Part shown: positions 25,003 through 34,054 of the stretch, piece after piece
How the letters are laid out: each line of letters begins with the position of its first letter
Position numbering within the stretch: the stretch's first letter is position 1
Origin: Kitasatospora cineracea
Lineage (GTDB): Bacteria; Actinomycetota; Actinomycetes; Streptomycetales; Streptomycetaceae
Reading direction: 5' to 3'
NCBI RefSeq assembly: GCF_003751605.1
Contig: NZ_RJVJ01000001.1
Span: 4,588,001 to 4,652,000, forward strand
Length of the DNA stretch: 64,000 nucleotides
Position numbers and translations under genes: made by a program
The notes under the pieces: model-generated
Seen by the model: the letters and a program-made list of their open reading frames with translations, nothing else
Database searches by the model: none
What the model was told of the DNA's origin: nothing

Positions 25003-25650
25003 GTGATCCGTGTCCTGGTGGCCGACGACGAGCCGCTGATCCGGGCCGGCATCCGGATGATCCTCACCTCCGCCGAGGACATCGAGGTGGTCGGCGAGGC
25101 CCCCGACGGGGCGCAGGCCCTCCGGATGGCAGCCGAACTCGCCGCGGACGTCCTGCTGCTGGACATCCGGATGCCGGTCATGGACGGGCTCAGCGCGCTC
25201 GCCGAACTGCCCCGCGCCGCGCCCGGCACCCGGGCCATCGTGCTCACCACCTTCGGCGAACGGGAGAACGTGCTCCGGGCGATCACCTCCGGCGGCGCCG
25301 GCTTCCTGCTGAAGGACACCGCGCCCGGCGAGCTGATCCAGGCCGTCCGGGCCGCCGCCACCGGCCACGCCTTCCTCTCCCCGGCCGCCACCCGGCACAT
25401 CGTGGACAGCCTCGCCGACGGCCCGGCGGCCGCGCGCGGCGAACAGGCCAGACGGCGGCTGGCCGTGCTCACCGCGCGCGAACGCGCGGTGGTCGATCTG
25501 CTCGGCGAGGGGCTGTCGAACGCCGACACCGGCGCCCGGCTGCACATGAGCGAGGCGACGGTGAAGACCTACGTCAGCCGGATCCTGGCCAAACTGGACT
25601 GCGAGAACCGGGTGCAGGCCGCCCTGCTGGCCCGCGACGCGGAACTCTGA
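25003..25650 (+). CDS. NarL/LuxR-family response regulator
   Basis: A 215-residue regulator: REC domain (VLVADDEPLIRAGIRMIL; phospho-Asp in VLLLDIRMPVMDGLSAL; LTTFGE; FLLKDTAPGELIQAV) and a LuxR-type helix-turn-helix (LTARERAVVDLLGEGLSNAD, ARLHMSEATVKTYVSRILAK). The GTG start follows AGAGGAAGG, 32 bp after the kinase gene, so the two form one operon. Targets unknown. Confidence 0.93.
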   Translation: MIRVLVADDEPLIRAGIRMILTSAEDIEVVGEAPDGAQALRMAAELAADVLLLDIRMPVMDGLSALAELPRAAPGTRAIVLTTFGERENVLRAITSGGAGFLLKDTAPGELIQAVRAAATGHAFLSPAATRHIVDSLADGPAAARGEQARRRLAVLTARERAVVDLLGEGLSNADTGARLHMSEATVKTYVSRILAKLDCENRVQAALLARDAEL

Positions 25651-25671
25651 CGCAGCGTCGGACCGGTGGGA

Positions 25672-25702
25672 GTCGGATCGGTGGGAGGGGAGCCGATCCG
25701 AC
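25672..25702. terminator. Bidirectional terminator hairpin
   Basis: GTCGGATCGG (25672-25681) and CCGATCCGAC (25693-25702) form a perfect 10-bp stem with an 11-nt loop, between the convergent regulator gene and the gene ending at 25709. Confidence 0.8.
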
Positions 25703-25708
25703 GGCACG

Positions 25709-26056
25709 TCAGATCGCTTCGGGGTGCGGGGGGATGCCGAGTCGGACGGCCTGTTCGGCGTACGCCTTGCGAATCTGCCGCAGCGCCTCCGGCCGGAACG
25801 GGTCGTCCGCCGGGATGGCCGCCGCGACGGCCAACGCCTCTGCCATCAGGCCGAGTTGCAGGTCCCGGCGGAGCAGCACCGGGTAGTGGCGGGTCAGTTC
25901 GATCGCCGCCAGCGCCAGCTTCGGCAGGTGCACCACCGGGTTGTCGCCGGCCAGCAGGCGGTGCGCCCGGTACGCCTGCCACGGGGTGGGCGGCTCGCTG
26001 CCCGCCAGCAACACCCGGGCCCGCAACGCCAGTTCCTGATCAACGTGTGAGGACAC
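25709..26056 (-). CDS. Conserved helical hypothetical protein
   Basis: A 115-residue protein I do not recognise by function. It looks entirely helical: LALRARVLLAGSEPPTPWQA, YRAHRLLAGDNPVVHLPKLA and FRPEALRQIRKAYAEQAVRL. The GTG at 26056 after GGGAG is preferred; a TTG at 26080 would add eight residues. No signal peptide or membrane segment. The neighbour at 26207 is in the same orientation, 150 bp upstream. Confidence 0.6.
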   Translation of the reverse strand: MSSHVDQELALRARVLLAGSEPPTPWQAYRAHRLLAGDNPVVHLPKLALAAIELTRHYPVLLRRDLQLGLMAEALAVAAAIPADDPFRPEALRQIRKAYAEQAVRLGIPPHPEAI

Positions 26057-26206
26057 ACGGCTCCCATCGCTCTCGTCCAAAGGGGGGAATGCGGACGAGT
26101 CTGCGGCCGGCGGGGTGCGCCGGACAAGGGAGGACGGATGTGCGCTCAGTCCTACCGGAAACGGCCGTGAACAGGCAGAATGAGGACCGATACGCTGCCG
26201 GGAGGG

Positions 26207-27172
26207 TTACCGGGCGGCGGCGGGAGCCTCGGTGAGGGGCTCGGTGAGGGGATCTGCGAGAGGTTCGGCGAGAGGTTCGGCGAGGGCGTCGACGGGGGGT
26301 TCGAGGAGGGGCTCGACGGCGGCGGCTGCGGCGGGCGCCCCGGCCGGGGATCCGGCGGCAGCGGCCAGGCGCTCGCCGATCGCGTCGAGTTCCGCCGAGA
26401 GCTGGGCGCGCAGCACGGGCAGCAGGGCGAGGGCCGCGCGGGCGGCGTCCGGGTCGGGCTGCGGGTCGCCGTGGACGGCGGCGACGGCGGTGCGCACCGG
26501 CAGCACGGCCAACGCGCTCTCCCACGCGGTGCGGTGCACGCCGGTGGCGTAACGGCAGGTCAGGTACTCCAGCGGGGTGAGCGCCAGGGCGTCCCGGTCG
26601 GCCGGCCCGGCCAGGCGGTGCTCGGGCAGCAGCCAGGCCACCCCGTCCCGGGCCACCAGGTCGAACGCCCGGGACAGGTCGGGGGAGACCGGGCCGCGCG
26701 CCGATTCGGGCGTCGCCGCCGCCAACAGCCGCTCCAGCATGGCCGCTTCGCGCGGACCGGCCGGCCGGTCCGGGTGCTCCTGCCCGGCCAGCAACTGCTC
26801 CAGGTGGTAGCGCTGGCCCCAACTGCCCACCGAGCGGTGCATCGCCCCCGCCCGGGTCTCCCGGATCGCGGCCAGCGCCAGCGCCCGGGTGGTCACGTCG
26901 CGGCGCACCGCGAGCGCGTCCGCGGCCCCGTCCGGGAACAGCCGGGCCAGCGCGCACCGCACCGCGTCCACCGTCGGCCCGTCGTACCAGCGCAGCGTCC
27001 AGCGCCGACCGACCGGCTCGAACTGCGGCTCGACCGGGACGCGGAACTGCACGGACAGCCGGTCGGCGATCCGCCGGGCCCGCGGCGCGTGCAGGGCCTG
27101 CGGGGAGCGTGGAGTCTGCGGCGCGGACCCGGGCGCGGCGGCGCGCTCCGGGGTGCGTTCGGGGGTGCCCAT
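26207..27172 (-). CDS. Hypothetical protein with degenerate EPLAEPL tail repeat
   Basis: A 321-residue protein without a domain I can name. The core (about 30-270) contains RWTLRWYDGPTVDAVRCALA, SWGQRYHLEQLLAGQEHPDR and LTPLEYLTCRYATGVHRTAW, with regular coding bias and no signal peptide. The C-terminus is a Pro/Glu/Leu repeat (EPLLEPPVDALAEPLAEPLA) encoded by tandem GAGGGGCTCGGT-like units at 26226-26312. The call as a real gene rests on composition and length. Possibly nucleic-acid related, but unproven. Confidence 0.6.
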   Translation of the reverse strand: MGTPERTPERAAAPGSAPQTPRSPQALHAPRARRIADRLSVQFRVPVEPQFEPVGRRWTLRWYDGPTVDAVRCALARLFPDGAADALAVRRDVTTRALALAAIRETRAGAMHRSVGSWGQRYHLEQLLAGQEHPDRPAGPREAAMLERLLAAATPESARGPVSPDLSRAFDLVARDGVAWLLPEHRLAGPADRDALALTPLEYLTCRYATGVHRTAWESALAVLPVRTAVAAVHGDPQPDPDAARAALALLPVLRAQLSAELDAIGERLAAAAGSPAGAPAAAAAVEPLLEPPVDALAEPLAEPLADPLTEPLTEAPAAAR

Positions 27173-27390
27173 GGCGGGAGCCTAGCCACCGGCCGGCCCG
27201 GGCGGCCGCGGTGGCGGGCGACGCGCGGGGCGGCTCAGCCGTTCGCCGCAACCCGCTGCACGGGGCCGGGGCGGGCGGGGTGAGGTGCCGTCAGGTGGGG
27301 CGTGGGGAAGGAGCGGCGGTGGCCCGGCTGTTCCCGGACGGAAGGACCGGCGGGCGGGGGAGCGGGAACGGGGCGAGGGCGGAGGCGCCG

Positions 27391-28053
27391 TCAGGTGGCG
27401 TGGGTGGCGCAGTCGGTGACCCGGGCCTGGACGGGTACGGGGACGGGTACGGGAGCGGGGGCCGGGGCGGGGGTGAACTCGATGGCGCTGAGGCGGGGGG
27501 CGGCGGTGCGGGGGAGCAGGACGGCGGAGGCGACGCCGGGGGGCAGCGGGCCGGCGGCGGTGACCAGGGCGCGCAGCGCGGCCGCGGAGCGGCGGTGGCG
27601 GGCGAAGGCGTACCGGGAGACCCGGCGGCCGCGGCGGCGCTGGCCGTCGGCGGCCTGCGCGGGGGTGGCGTCGAGCAGCAGCAGGTGCAGGCGGCGGCCC
27701 TGCCGGACGGTGGCGCGGGCCAGGGCGCGGCGGACCCAGGGCAGGGTGCCGCAGTCGTGGACGACCAGCGGGCCGCCGGCCCGTACCGCCGCGCGCAGCC
27801 GCAGGTAGTGGGCGAGCCGGACCAGCGGCCGGTACAGCGCGTACGGGACGCCGGGCAGCGCGCGGGCGAACCGGGCCCGGGTGTGCTGGGAGTCGATCAC
27901 CCGGGCGCGGGCGCAGCGCCGCATCAGGGTGCTCTTGCCGCTGCCGGGCAGCCCGGAGACCACCAGGACGTCGTCCGCCGGGTAGGCCAGCCGGGCCGGG
28001 GCGGGACGGCCGGTCAGGTCGTGCCGGGTGTGCGGGCGCAGCTGCGGGGGCAC
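27391..28053 (-). CDS. P-loop kinase-like ATP-binding protein (AAA_33)
   Basis: A 220-residue P-loop protein with Walker A VVSGLPGSGKSTLMRRCARA near residue 32 and a short acidic region (VVHDCGTLPWVRRALARATV) plus the Arg-rich lid GQRRRGRRVSRYAFARH typical of zeta-toxin/polynucleotide-kinase-like AAA_33 proteins. Start is GTG at 28053. The C-terminal tail is an Ala/Pro/Val repeat (PAPAPAPVPVPVPVQAR). It is divergent from the ATP-grasp pair. Substrate unknown. Confidence 0.75.
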   Translation of the reverse strand: MPPQLRPHTRHDLTGRPAPARLAYPADDVLVVSGLPGSGKSTLMRRCARARVIDSQHTRARFARALPGVPYALYRPLVRLAHYLRLRAAVRAGGPLVVHDCGTLPWVRRALARATVRQGRRLHLLLLDATPAQAADGQRRRGRRVSRYAFARHRRSAAALRALVTAAGPLPPGVASAVLLPRTAAPRLSAIEFTPAPAPAPVPVPVPVQARVTDCATHAT

Positions 28054-28310
28054 ACGGTCCTCCTCAAAGGGTCTGCCGGTCGAAGGGGCCGGCCGGTCAA
28101 AGGGTCTGCCAAGGGGGCGTCATGTGAACGTCATGCCCAGGGAAGTCGGTTCCAGCCCCTCGGCGGTGCAGCTGTGACGCGGCTGTTTCCGTTCCCGGAC
28201 ACCCTGGGTGACATGCGGCGGATGATCCATGGCAGGGTGGGCGGACGCGATTCGCCCCGGGGGAGACCGACGGGGGCGCAGGGGATCAGTGGGAAAAGGG
28301 GTGGGGGCAC

Positions 28311-29192
28311 ATGAGGTTCTGCTTCCTGGTCGAGGAGCACTACCGCAACGACGGGATGCCGCTGGCCGTGGTCGAGCACCTGCGGGCCACCGGCCACCGG
28401 GTGGACGTGCTGCGGCCCGGCGCCGACCTGCTCGACCTCGCCGAGCTGGTGCGCACCGGCGCGCACGACGCGTGGGTGCTCAAGACCGTCTCCGGCGGCC
28501 CGGGCCTGGGCCTGCTGGAGTCCGCCGCCGCGGCCGGCCTGACCACCGTCAACGACGCCCGGGCGATCCGCCCGGTCCGCGACAAGGCGCAGACCGCGGT
28601 GGTCGCCGCGCTGCACGGCCTGCCGATGCCCCGGACCTGGGCCGCCGCCGACCCGGCCGCGTTCGCCGCGGTGGACGCGGACCGCTACCCGCTGGTCGTC
28701 AAGCCCGCCGACGGGTCCTCGGGGCGCGCCGTCCACCTGGTCGAACGGCCCGAGCAGCTCGCCGAGTTGGCCGCACCCGCGGACGGCGGGCTGCTGATCG
28801 CCCAGCCGTACGTGCCCAACGACGGCTGCGACCTGAAGGTGTACTGCGCGGGCGGCGAGTTCTTCGCCACCCGGCGCACCTCGCCGCTGCACCCGCACCA
28901 CCCCGCCGTGGAACGCCCCGTCCCGCTGCCGCGCGAGGTCGCCGCGCTGGCCGCGCAGGTCGGCGAGGTGTTCGGCCTCGACCTGTACGGGCTGGACGTG
29001 CTGGTCGGCCCGGACGGACCGGTGGTCGTCGACATCAACGACTTCCCGAGCTTCCGCCAGGTGCCGCGCGCCGTCGAGCGGGTGGCCGACGCCGTGGTCC
29101 GGCTCGCCCGCAGCGGCTCCTCCTGGCCGACCCCCGGCGCGGGCCCGCTGCTCACCGACGCCGGGATCCCCGACGCCCGGGCCGCCCGGTGA
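28311..29192 (+). CDS. ATP-grasp ligase, RimK-like (first of a pair)
   Basis: A 293-residue ATP-grasp protein. Its N-terminal domain begins MRFCFLVEEHYRNDGMPLAV. The grasp core shows DKAQTAVVAALHGLPMPRTW, the nucleotide lysine in YPLVVKPADGSSGRAVHLVE, and metal-binding acidic residues in DLYGLDVLVGPDGPVVVDIN followed by DFPSF. The DIN-DFP end is typical of RimK/inositol-kinase-like amide ligases acting on small peptides or modified proteins. Its stop overlaps the start of a second ATP-grasp gene (GTGA), so the two products are made together and may be partners. Confidence 0.85.
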   Translation: MRFCFLVEEHYRNDGMPLAVVEHLRATGHRVDVLRPGADLLDLAELVRTGAHDAWVLKTVSGGPGLGLLESAAAAGLTTVNDARAIRPVRDKAQTAVVAALHGLPMPRTWAAADPAAFAAVDADRYPLVVKPADGSSGRAVHLVERPEQLAELAAPADGGLLIAQPYVPNDGCDLKVYCAGGEFFATRRTSPLHPHHPAVERPVPLPREVAALAAQVGEVFGLDLYGLDVLVGPDGPVVVDINDFPSFRQVPRAVERVADAVVRLARSGSSWPTPGAGPLLTDAGIPDARAAR

Positions 29193-29947
29193 CGCCGCCC
29201 CGGCCGCTGCGGATCGCCCTGGTCGCCCGCGAACCCGGCCACCCGCTGCTCGCCGGGGCGCTGCGCCTGCTGGAACGGGACGGGCACCTGACGGCCGGTC
29301 AGGACGAGCCGGCCGACGTGGTGCTGCTCAAGGCGCGCGACGCCCGGTCGCTGCGCCGGGCCGAGGCGTACGAGCGGGCGGGCGTGCCGGTGCTCAACTC
29401 CGCCGCCGTCACCGCCCGTTGCCAGGACCGGGACTGGATGGAGTGCACCGCCCGGGCCGCCGGACTGCCGTTCGCCCCCACCCTGGGCGGCGGCGTCCTG
29501 GCCGCACTCGCCTGGCCCGGGCCGGTGGTGGTGAAGAGCCGGTACAGCCGCAAGGACGACCTGGTGGCCCGCGCCGACACCGCCGCGCAGTGGCACGCGC
29601 TCGCGCAGGCGTGGCCGGACGAACCGGTGCTGCTGCAGCGGCCGGTGGCCGGCGACGGCTGGGACCGCAAGGTGTGGGTGGTCGGCGGGCAGGTCTTCGC
29701 CGAGCAGCGCCGCTCCGAACTGGAGCCCGGCGGCCCGGAGCGCCGCCCCTGGGCGCCCGACCCGCAGGAGCGGCGGATCGTGCTGTCCGCCGGGGCGGCG
29801 TTCGGACTCCAGGTGTACGGCGTCGACCTGCTGCCGGGCCCGGACGGGCCGGTCGCCGTCGACGTCAACGCCTTCCCCGGCGTCCGCCTCCAGCCCGACG
29901 CCCCCGAGGCGCTCGCCGCGCTCGTGCTGCGCACCGCCGGGCGCTGA
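29189..29947 (+). CDS. ATP-grasp ligase-like protein (second of a pair)
   Basis: A 252-residue protein, shorter than its partner. It shows LRIALVAREPGHPLLAGALR, RDWMECTARAAGLPFAPTLG, the lysine block GPVVVKSRYSRKDDLVARAD, DGWDRKVWVVGGQVFAEQRR and the metal motif VYGVDLLPGPDGPVAVDVNA followed by FPG. The same order of motifs as the upstream gene suggests an ancient duplication. Pairs of ATP-grasp proteins without a standard pathway neighbour could build a dipeptide or modify a protein. No substrate peptide gene is visible. Confidence 0.82.
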   Translation: MTPPRPLRIALVAREPGHPLLAGALRLLERDGHLTAGQDEPADVVLLKARDARSLRRAEAYERAGVPVLNSAAVTARCQDRDWMECTARAAGLPFAPTLGGGVLAALAWPGPVVVKSRYSRKDDLVARADTAAQWHALAQAWPDEPVLLQRPVAGDGWDRKVWVVGGQVFAEQRRSELEPGGPERRPWAPDPQERRIVLSAGAAFGLQVYGVDLLPGPDGPVAVDVNAFPGVRLQPDAPEALAALVLRTAGR

Positions 29948-30097
29948 GCGCCTCGGGGGCGCCGGTCGTGACCTGCCGTGCGACCTGCCGGTTCCCGGGC
30001 CGGCGGGCCCTGCCGCGGGCCCACCCCGTCGGTCCGCCCGGCCGCGGGCGTCTGCGAGAATCGGTGCGCGGCGGAGCCACGGACGAGGAGGAGCGCG

Positions 30098-31810
30098 GTG
30101 CGCGAGGAGGAACCGCGGTCGCGGATCCCGCAGCTGAGGCTGGACGAGCTGCTGGCCGAGCTGCAGGCCCGGATCGACGTGGCCCGGGGCACCCGGGACC
30201 GGGTGCACAGCCTGCTGGAGGCCGTGCTGTCGGTCGGCCGGGAGCTGGAGCTGACCCAGGTGCTGCGCCGGATCGTGGAGGCCGCGGCCGTCCTCGCCGA
30301 CGCCAGGTACGCGGCGCTCGGCATCATCGGCCCGGACGGCGACACCCTCTCGCAGTTCATCACCGTCGGCCTGACCGAGGAGGAGATCGCCCGGATCGGC
30401 CCCTACCCGACCGGCAAGGGCCTGCTCGGCGAACTCATCCGGCACCCGCAGCCGCTGCGGCTGGAGGACCTCACCTCGCACCCGGCGTCCACCGGCTGCC
30501 CCGCCCACCACCCCGAGATGCGGACCTTCCTCGGCCTGCCGGTGCGGGTGCGCGACGAGGTGTTCGGCAACATCTACCTGACCGACAAGCGCGGCGCGGC
30601 CGGGTTCGACGACGACGACGAGTCGGTGATCGCCACCCTCGCGGTCGCCGCCGGCGTGGCCATCGACAACGCCCGGCTGTACGAGGAGGCGCAGCGCCGG
30701 CAGCGCTGGCTGACCGCCACCGCCGAGATCAACCGCCGCCTGCTGTCCGGCAGTTCGCGCATCCAGGTGGTCGAGCTGATCGCCCAGCGGGCCTGCGACA
30801 TCTCCGGCGCGCAACTGGCCGACGTGCTGACCGCGCTGCCCGACGGGGCCGGACTGCGGGTCGAGCTGGCGCTCGGCGGGGACGTCAACGGGCGGGTCGG
30901 GGTGGAGGTGGCGCTGGAGGGCACCATCTCCGGCGCGGCCTGCGCGGAGGGCTTCCCGGTGACCTCGCACGACCTGGCGGACGACCCGCGCTTCCCCGGC
31001 CGGGTGTCGCGGTTCGAGGGGCTGGGCCCGGCCGTCGCGGTGCCGCTGGGACGGGCCGAGGGTCACACCGAGGGGGTGCTGCTGCTGGTGCGCGGCAGCG
31101 GCGAGCCGGAGTTCACCGCGCGCGAGATCGACCCGCTGCTGGGCTTCGCCGACCAGGCCGCGCTCGCCCTGGAACTGGCCGAACGGCGGCGCGACGCCGA
31201 GCAGTTGGCCGTCCTGGAGGACCGCGACCGGATCGCCCGGGACCTGCACGACCTGGCCATCCAGCGACTGTTCGCCACCGGCATGACGCTGCAGAGCGCG
31301 TCCCGGTTCATCGACCACCCCGGGGCGTCCGACCGGGTGCTGCGGGCGGTCGGCGACCTGGACGAGACCATCAAGATCATCCGCTCGACGATCTTCGGGC
31401 TGCGGGTCCGCGAGGCCGGTGCCGGACAGGGCCTGCGGGCCCGGGCCGTGCACGTGGTCGAGGAGGCGCAGGCCGCCCTCGGCTTCGCGCCCCGCCTCAG
31501 CATGGAGGGCCTGCTCGACACCGACGTGCCGCCCGCCGTCGCCGACCACCTGGTCGCCGTCCTCGGCGAGGCGCTCAGCAACGCCGCCCGGCACGCCGGG
31601 GCCGGCCGGGTCGAGGTCGCCCTGCAGGCGGCCGGCGGCCAGGTCGCCCTCACCGTCCAGGACGACGGCGTCGGCATCCCCGCGCAGGGCCGCCGCAGCG
31701 GCCTGCGCAACCTCGAGGAACGCGCCCGCGCCCTCGGCGGCACCCTCGCCGTCACCGCCCCGCCCACGGGCGGCACCGTCCTCAACTGGACCGTCCCGCT
31801 GGGCCACTGA
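30098..31810 (+). CDS. DevS/DosT-like two-GAF histidine kinase
   Basis: A 570-residue cytoplasmic kinase with GAF1 (~36-195; LADARYAALGIIGPDGDTLS, FLGLPVRVRDEVFGNIYLTD), GAF2 (~215-370), HisKA_3 with phospho-His in RIARDLHDLAIQRLFATGMT, and HATPase_c (VLGEALSNAARHAGAGRVEV; GLRNLEERARALGGTLAV). This is the architecture of DevS/DosT, which sense oxygen and redox through heme in GAF1. Heme binding here is not shown. No regulator gene is adjacent; the DevR-like one at 50407 could be a partner. GTG start at 30098 behind GGAGG. Confidence 0.9.
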   Translation: MREEEPRSRIPQLRLDELLAELQARIDVARGTRDRVHSLLEAVLSVGRELELTQVLRRIVEAAAVLADARYAALGIIGPDGDTLSQFITVGLTEEEIARIGPYPTGKGLLGELIRHPQPLRLEDLTSHPASTGCPAHHPEMRTFLGLPVRVRDEVFGNIYLTDKRGAAGFDDDDESVIATLAVAAGVAIDNARLYEEAQRRQRWLTATAEINRRLLSGSSRIQVVELIAQRACDISGAQLADVLTALPDGAGLRVELALGGDVNGRVGVEVALEGTISGAACAEGFPVTSHDLADDPRFPGRVSRFEGLGPAVAVPLGRAEGHTEGVLLLVRGSGEPEFTAREIDPLLGFADQAALALELAERRRDAEQLAVLEDRDRIARDLHDLAIQRLFATGMTLQSASRFIDHPGASDRVLRAVGDLDETIKIIRSTIFGLRVREAGAGQGLRARAVHVVEEAQAALGFAPRLSMEGLLDTDVPPAVADHLVAVLGEALSNAARHAGAGRVEVALQAAGGQVALTVQDDGVGIPAQGRRSGLRNLEERARALGGTLAVTAPPTGGTVLNWTVPLGH

Positions 31811-31867
31811 CGAGCGGGCGGGCGGCCTCCGCCGCGCTCCGTGCAAGAACGGGTTCTCGGGCGGGGC

Positions 31868-32014
31868 ATGGCGGCGCGGCGCGCGGTGCGGTGGATCGTC
31901 CCGCGGGTGACCTTCGCGGGAGTGGCGGCGGTCGTGCTCTTCGGAGCGTTCCTGCTGGTCGGGATGCCCCTGCTCCTGTCCGTCTCCCGCGCGGACGCCA
32001 TTCCGGACCCCTGA
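31868..32014 (+). CDS. Possible 48-residue single-span membrane peptide
   Basis: An ATG frame of 48 codons encodes a basic N-terminus (MAARRAVRWIVPRVTF), one hydrophobic helix (VAAVVLFGAFLLVGMPLLLS) and a short polar end. The positive-inside pattern and G/C third positions look coding, but the ribosome binding site is weak. It may be an intergenic accident. Confidence 0.4.
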   Translation: MAARRAVRWIVPRVTFAGVAAVVLFGAFLLVGMPLLLSVSRADAIPDP

Positions 32015-32062
32015 CGGCCCGTCAGGAATTCAGGGCGCCCCGGGAGGCTGACGGGACGTCAG
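32010..32062. terminator. Two adjacent small hairpins between convergent genes
   Basis: CCTGACGGCCCGTCAGG at 32010-32026 and CTGACGGGACGTCAG at 32048-32062. The second overlaps the stop codon of the sigma gene. Likely a bidirectional terminator. Confidence 0.6.
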
Positions 32063-33407
32063 TTGGCTTCCAGTGCCGCCGCCTTGCGCAGCAGCACGGC
32101 CCGCTCGCGGGCGTTGCGGCACAGGCGGGCGGCGAGTTCCAGCTCGGTGCGGGCCTCGGCGGTGCGGCCCAGGCGGGTGAGCAGTTCGCCGCGGACGCCC
32201 GGCAGCAGGTGCGAGCCGGGCAGGCGGTCGGCGGCGAGCAGCTCGTCCACGACCGCCAGCGCCTCGGCCGGGCCGCTCGCCATGGCCAGGGCCACCGCCC
32301 GGTTCAGCTCGACCACCGGGGACGGCGCCACCCGGCCGAGCGCCTCGTAGAGCAGCACGATCCGCTCCCAGTCGGTCTCCGCCACCGACGGCGCCACCGC
32401 GTGGCAGGCCGCGATCGACGCCTGCAGCCCGTACGGGCCCAGGCCCCGTCCGGCCGTCGCGGCCCGGCCGAGCGCCGCCAGCCCGCGCCGGATCGCGGGG
32501 CGGTCCCAGCGGGTGCGGTCCTGGTCCTCCAGCAGCACCGCCTCCCCGTCCGGCCCGGTCCGGGCCGGGAAGCGGGCCGCCGTCAGCTCGAACAGCGCCA
32601 GCAGGCCCTGCGGTTCGCCCTCGCCCGGCAGCAGGGCGGCCAGCGTCCGGGCCAGCCGGAGCGCCTCGTAGGCGAGGTCCGGGCGCAGCAGGTCCTCGCC
32701 CGCCGTCGCGGTCGACCCCTCCGTGAACACCACGTACAGCACGCTCAGCACCGCGCCCAGCCGCTCGCGCCGCTGCTCGGCGGGCGGCAGCCCGAACGGG
32801 ACGCGGGCCGCGGCGATCGTCTTCTTCGCCCGGGTGATCCGGGCCTGCACGGTCGGCACCGGCACCAGGAACGCCCGGGCGATCTCCTCGCTGGACAGGC
32901 CGCTCACCACCCGCAGCGTCAGCGCCACCCGGGCCTCCGGCGCGAGCACCGGGTGGCAGGCGGTGAACACCAGCGCCAGCACGTCGTCGTCGATCCGGTC
33001 CGGGTCCCACGGCAGGTCGTCCGCCCGCCCGCCGCCGGGCGCCGCCCCCGCGTGCGCCTCGCCCTCGGCGAGCGGACCCGCCAGCAGGGCGTACCGCCGG
33101 TCCAGCGCCGCGCGGCGGCGGAAGGCGTCGATCGCCCGCCGCCGCGCGGCCGTCAGCAGCCAGCCCACCGGCTCGGCGGGCACGCCGTCGCGCGACCAGG
33201 CCACCAGCGCCTCGGCGAGCGCCTCCTGCGCGACGTCCTCGGCCAGCGCGAAGTCCCCGCCCCAGCGGGCCAGCGCGCCCACCACCCGGGCGGACTCGAT
33301 CCGCCAGACCGCGGCGACGGCCCGCCGGGCCGACTCCGTGACCGGCGGGCCCTCGGGCCGGGCCCGGCCGGGTCGGCGGGCGGCGGGCCGTCGTGGGTGG
33401 ACGGCAT
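32059..33407 (-). CDS. ECF sigma factor with C-terminal SnoaL/TPR-like region, apparent frameshift near the 5' end
   Basis: A long (about 440-residue) ECF sigma factor of the YciI-linked group: region 2 (VVGALARWGGDFALAEDVAQ), region 4 (RVALTLRVVSGLSSEEIARA then FLVPVPTVQARITRAKKT) and a ~230-residue C-terminal helical domain (LARTLAALLPGEGEPQGLLA; CHAVAPSVAETDWERIVLLYE). The natural ATG at 33407 overlaps the yciI stop as TGATG. It is, however, in a different frame from the sigma homology, which starts upstream of 33285 with VTESARRAVAAVWRIESAR and has no start codon of its own. One base appears to be missing between about 33340 and 33400. Either the gene is broken or the sequence has an error. 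Confidence 0.8.
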
Positions 33408-33826
33408 CAGAGCTGGCCGGTCCGCTCGCGCCAGGCCCGCTCCATGGCGACCCACTCGTTGTCCTGCGGGAACTCGTCGATGCTCGGCACCCGGCGCACC
33501 TCGCACTTCGCCCCCGGCATCGCGGGCAGCCGCTTCGCCCACTCCACGGCCTCCTCCTTCGAGGCCACGTCGATCAGGTAGAAGCCGCCGAACAGCTCCT
33601 TGGTCTCCCCGTACGGGCCGTCGGTGACCACCGGCACCTCGCCGTCGTAGTCCACCACCACGCCCTGCGACGGGTCGTCCAGCCCCTCGGCGGCCACCAG
33701 CACGCCCGCCCGGATCAGCTGCTCGTTGAAGCGGCCCACCGTCTCGAGCATCTCCTCGAACGGCGTCTCCCCCATCTTGGCCATGGTCTCGTCCGTCGCC
33801 CGCATGATCAGCATGTACTTCGCCAT
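33407..33826 (-). CDS. YciI-like (DGPF) protein, partner of the sigma factor
   Basis: A 139-residue protein of the YCII/DGPF family: MAKYMLIMRATDETMAKMGE, VVTDGPYGETKELFGGFYLI and SKEEAVEWAKRLPAMPGAKC. The family has a ferredoxin-like fold with a putative His/Asp active site. In actinobacteria YciI genes sit next to long ECF sigma factors and are thought to feed or sense their signal. Its TGA overlaps the ATG of the sigma gene, which fixes the intended start of that gene. Confidence 0.92.
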   Translation of the reverse strand: MAKYMLIMRATDETMAKMGETPFEEMLETVGRFNEQLIRAGVLVAAEGLDDPSQGVVVDYDGEVPVVTDGPYGETKELFGGFYLIDVASKEEAVEWAKRLPAMPGAKCEVRRVPSIDEFPQDNEWVAMERAWRERTGQL

Positions 33827-34054
33827 CGTCGTTCTCCTCGCTCGGGGGGCCTCTCACGACCCCTTCTATCCCAAGGTCGAACGGCGCGGGCCCGGATCGA
33901 CACCGGAACCGGAAAAGTTTTCCGCCGCCCCTCCGCTTCCCCGATCTGCCCCGCGCACCGGCCGCCCGGCGGCCTCCGGCAGGCTCCGGGCCTCCGGGCC
34001 TCCGCGCCGGTGATCATGCGGGCGGGTGCGGGGGAGGGGCGCCGGCCCGGGTGC

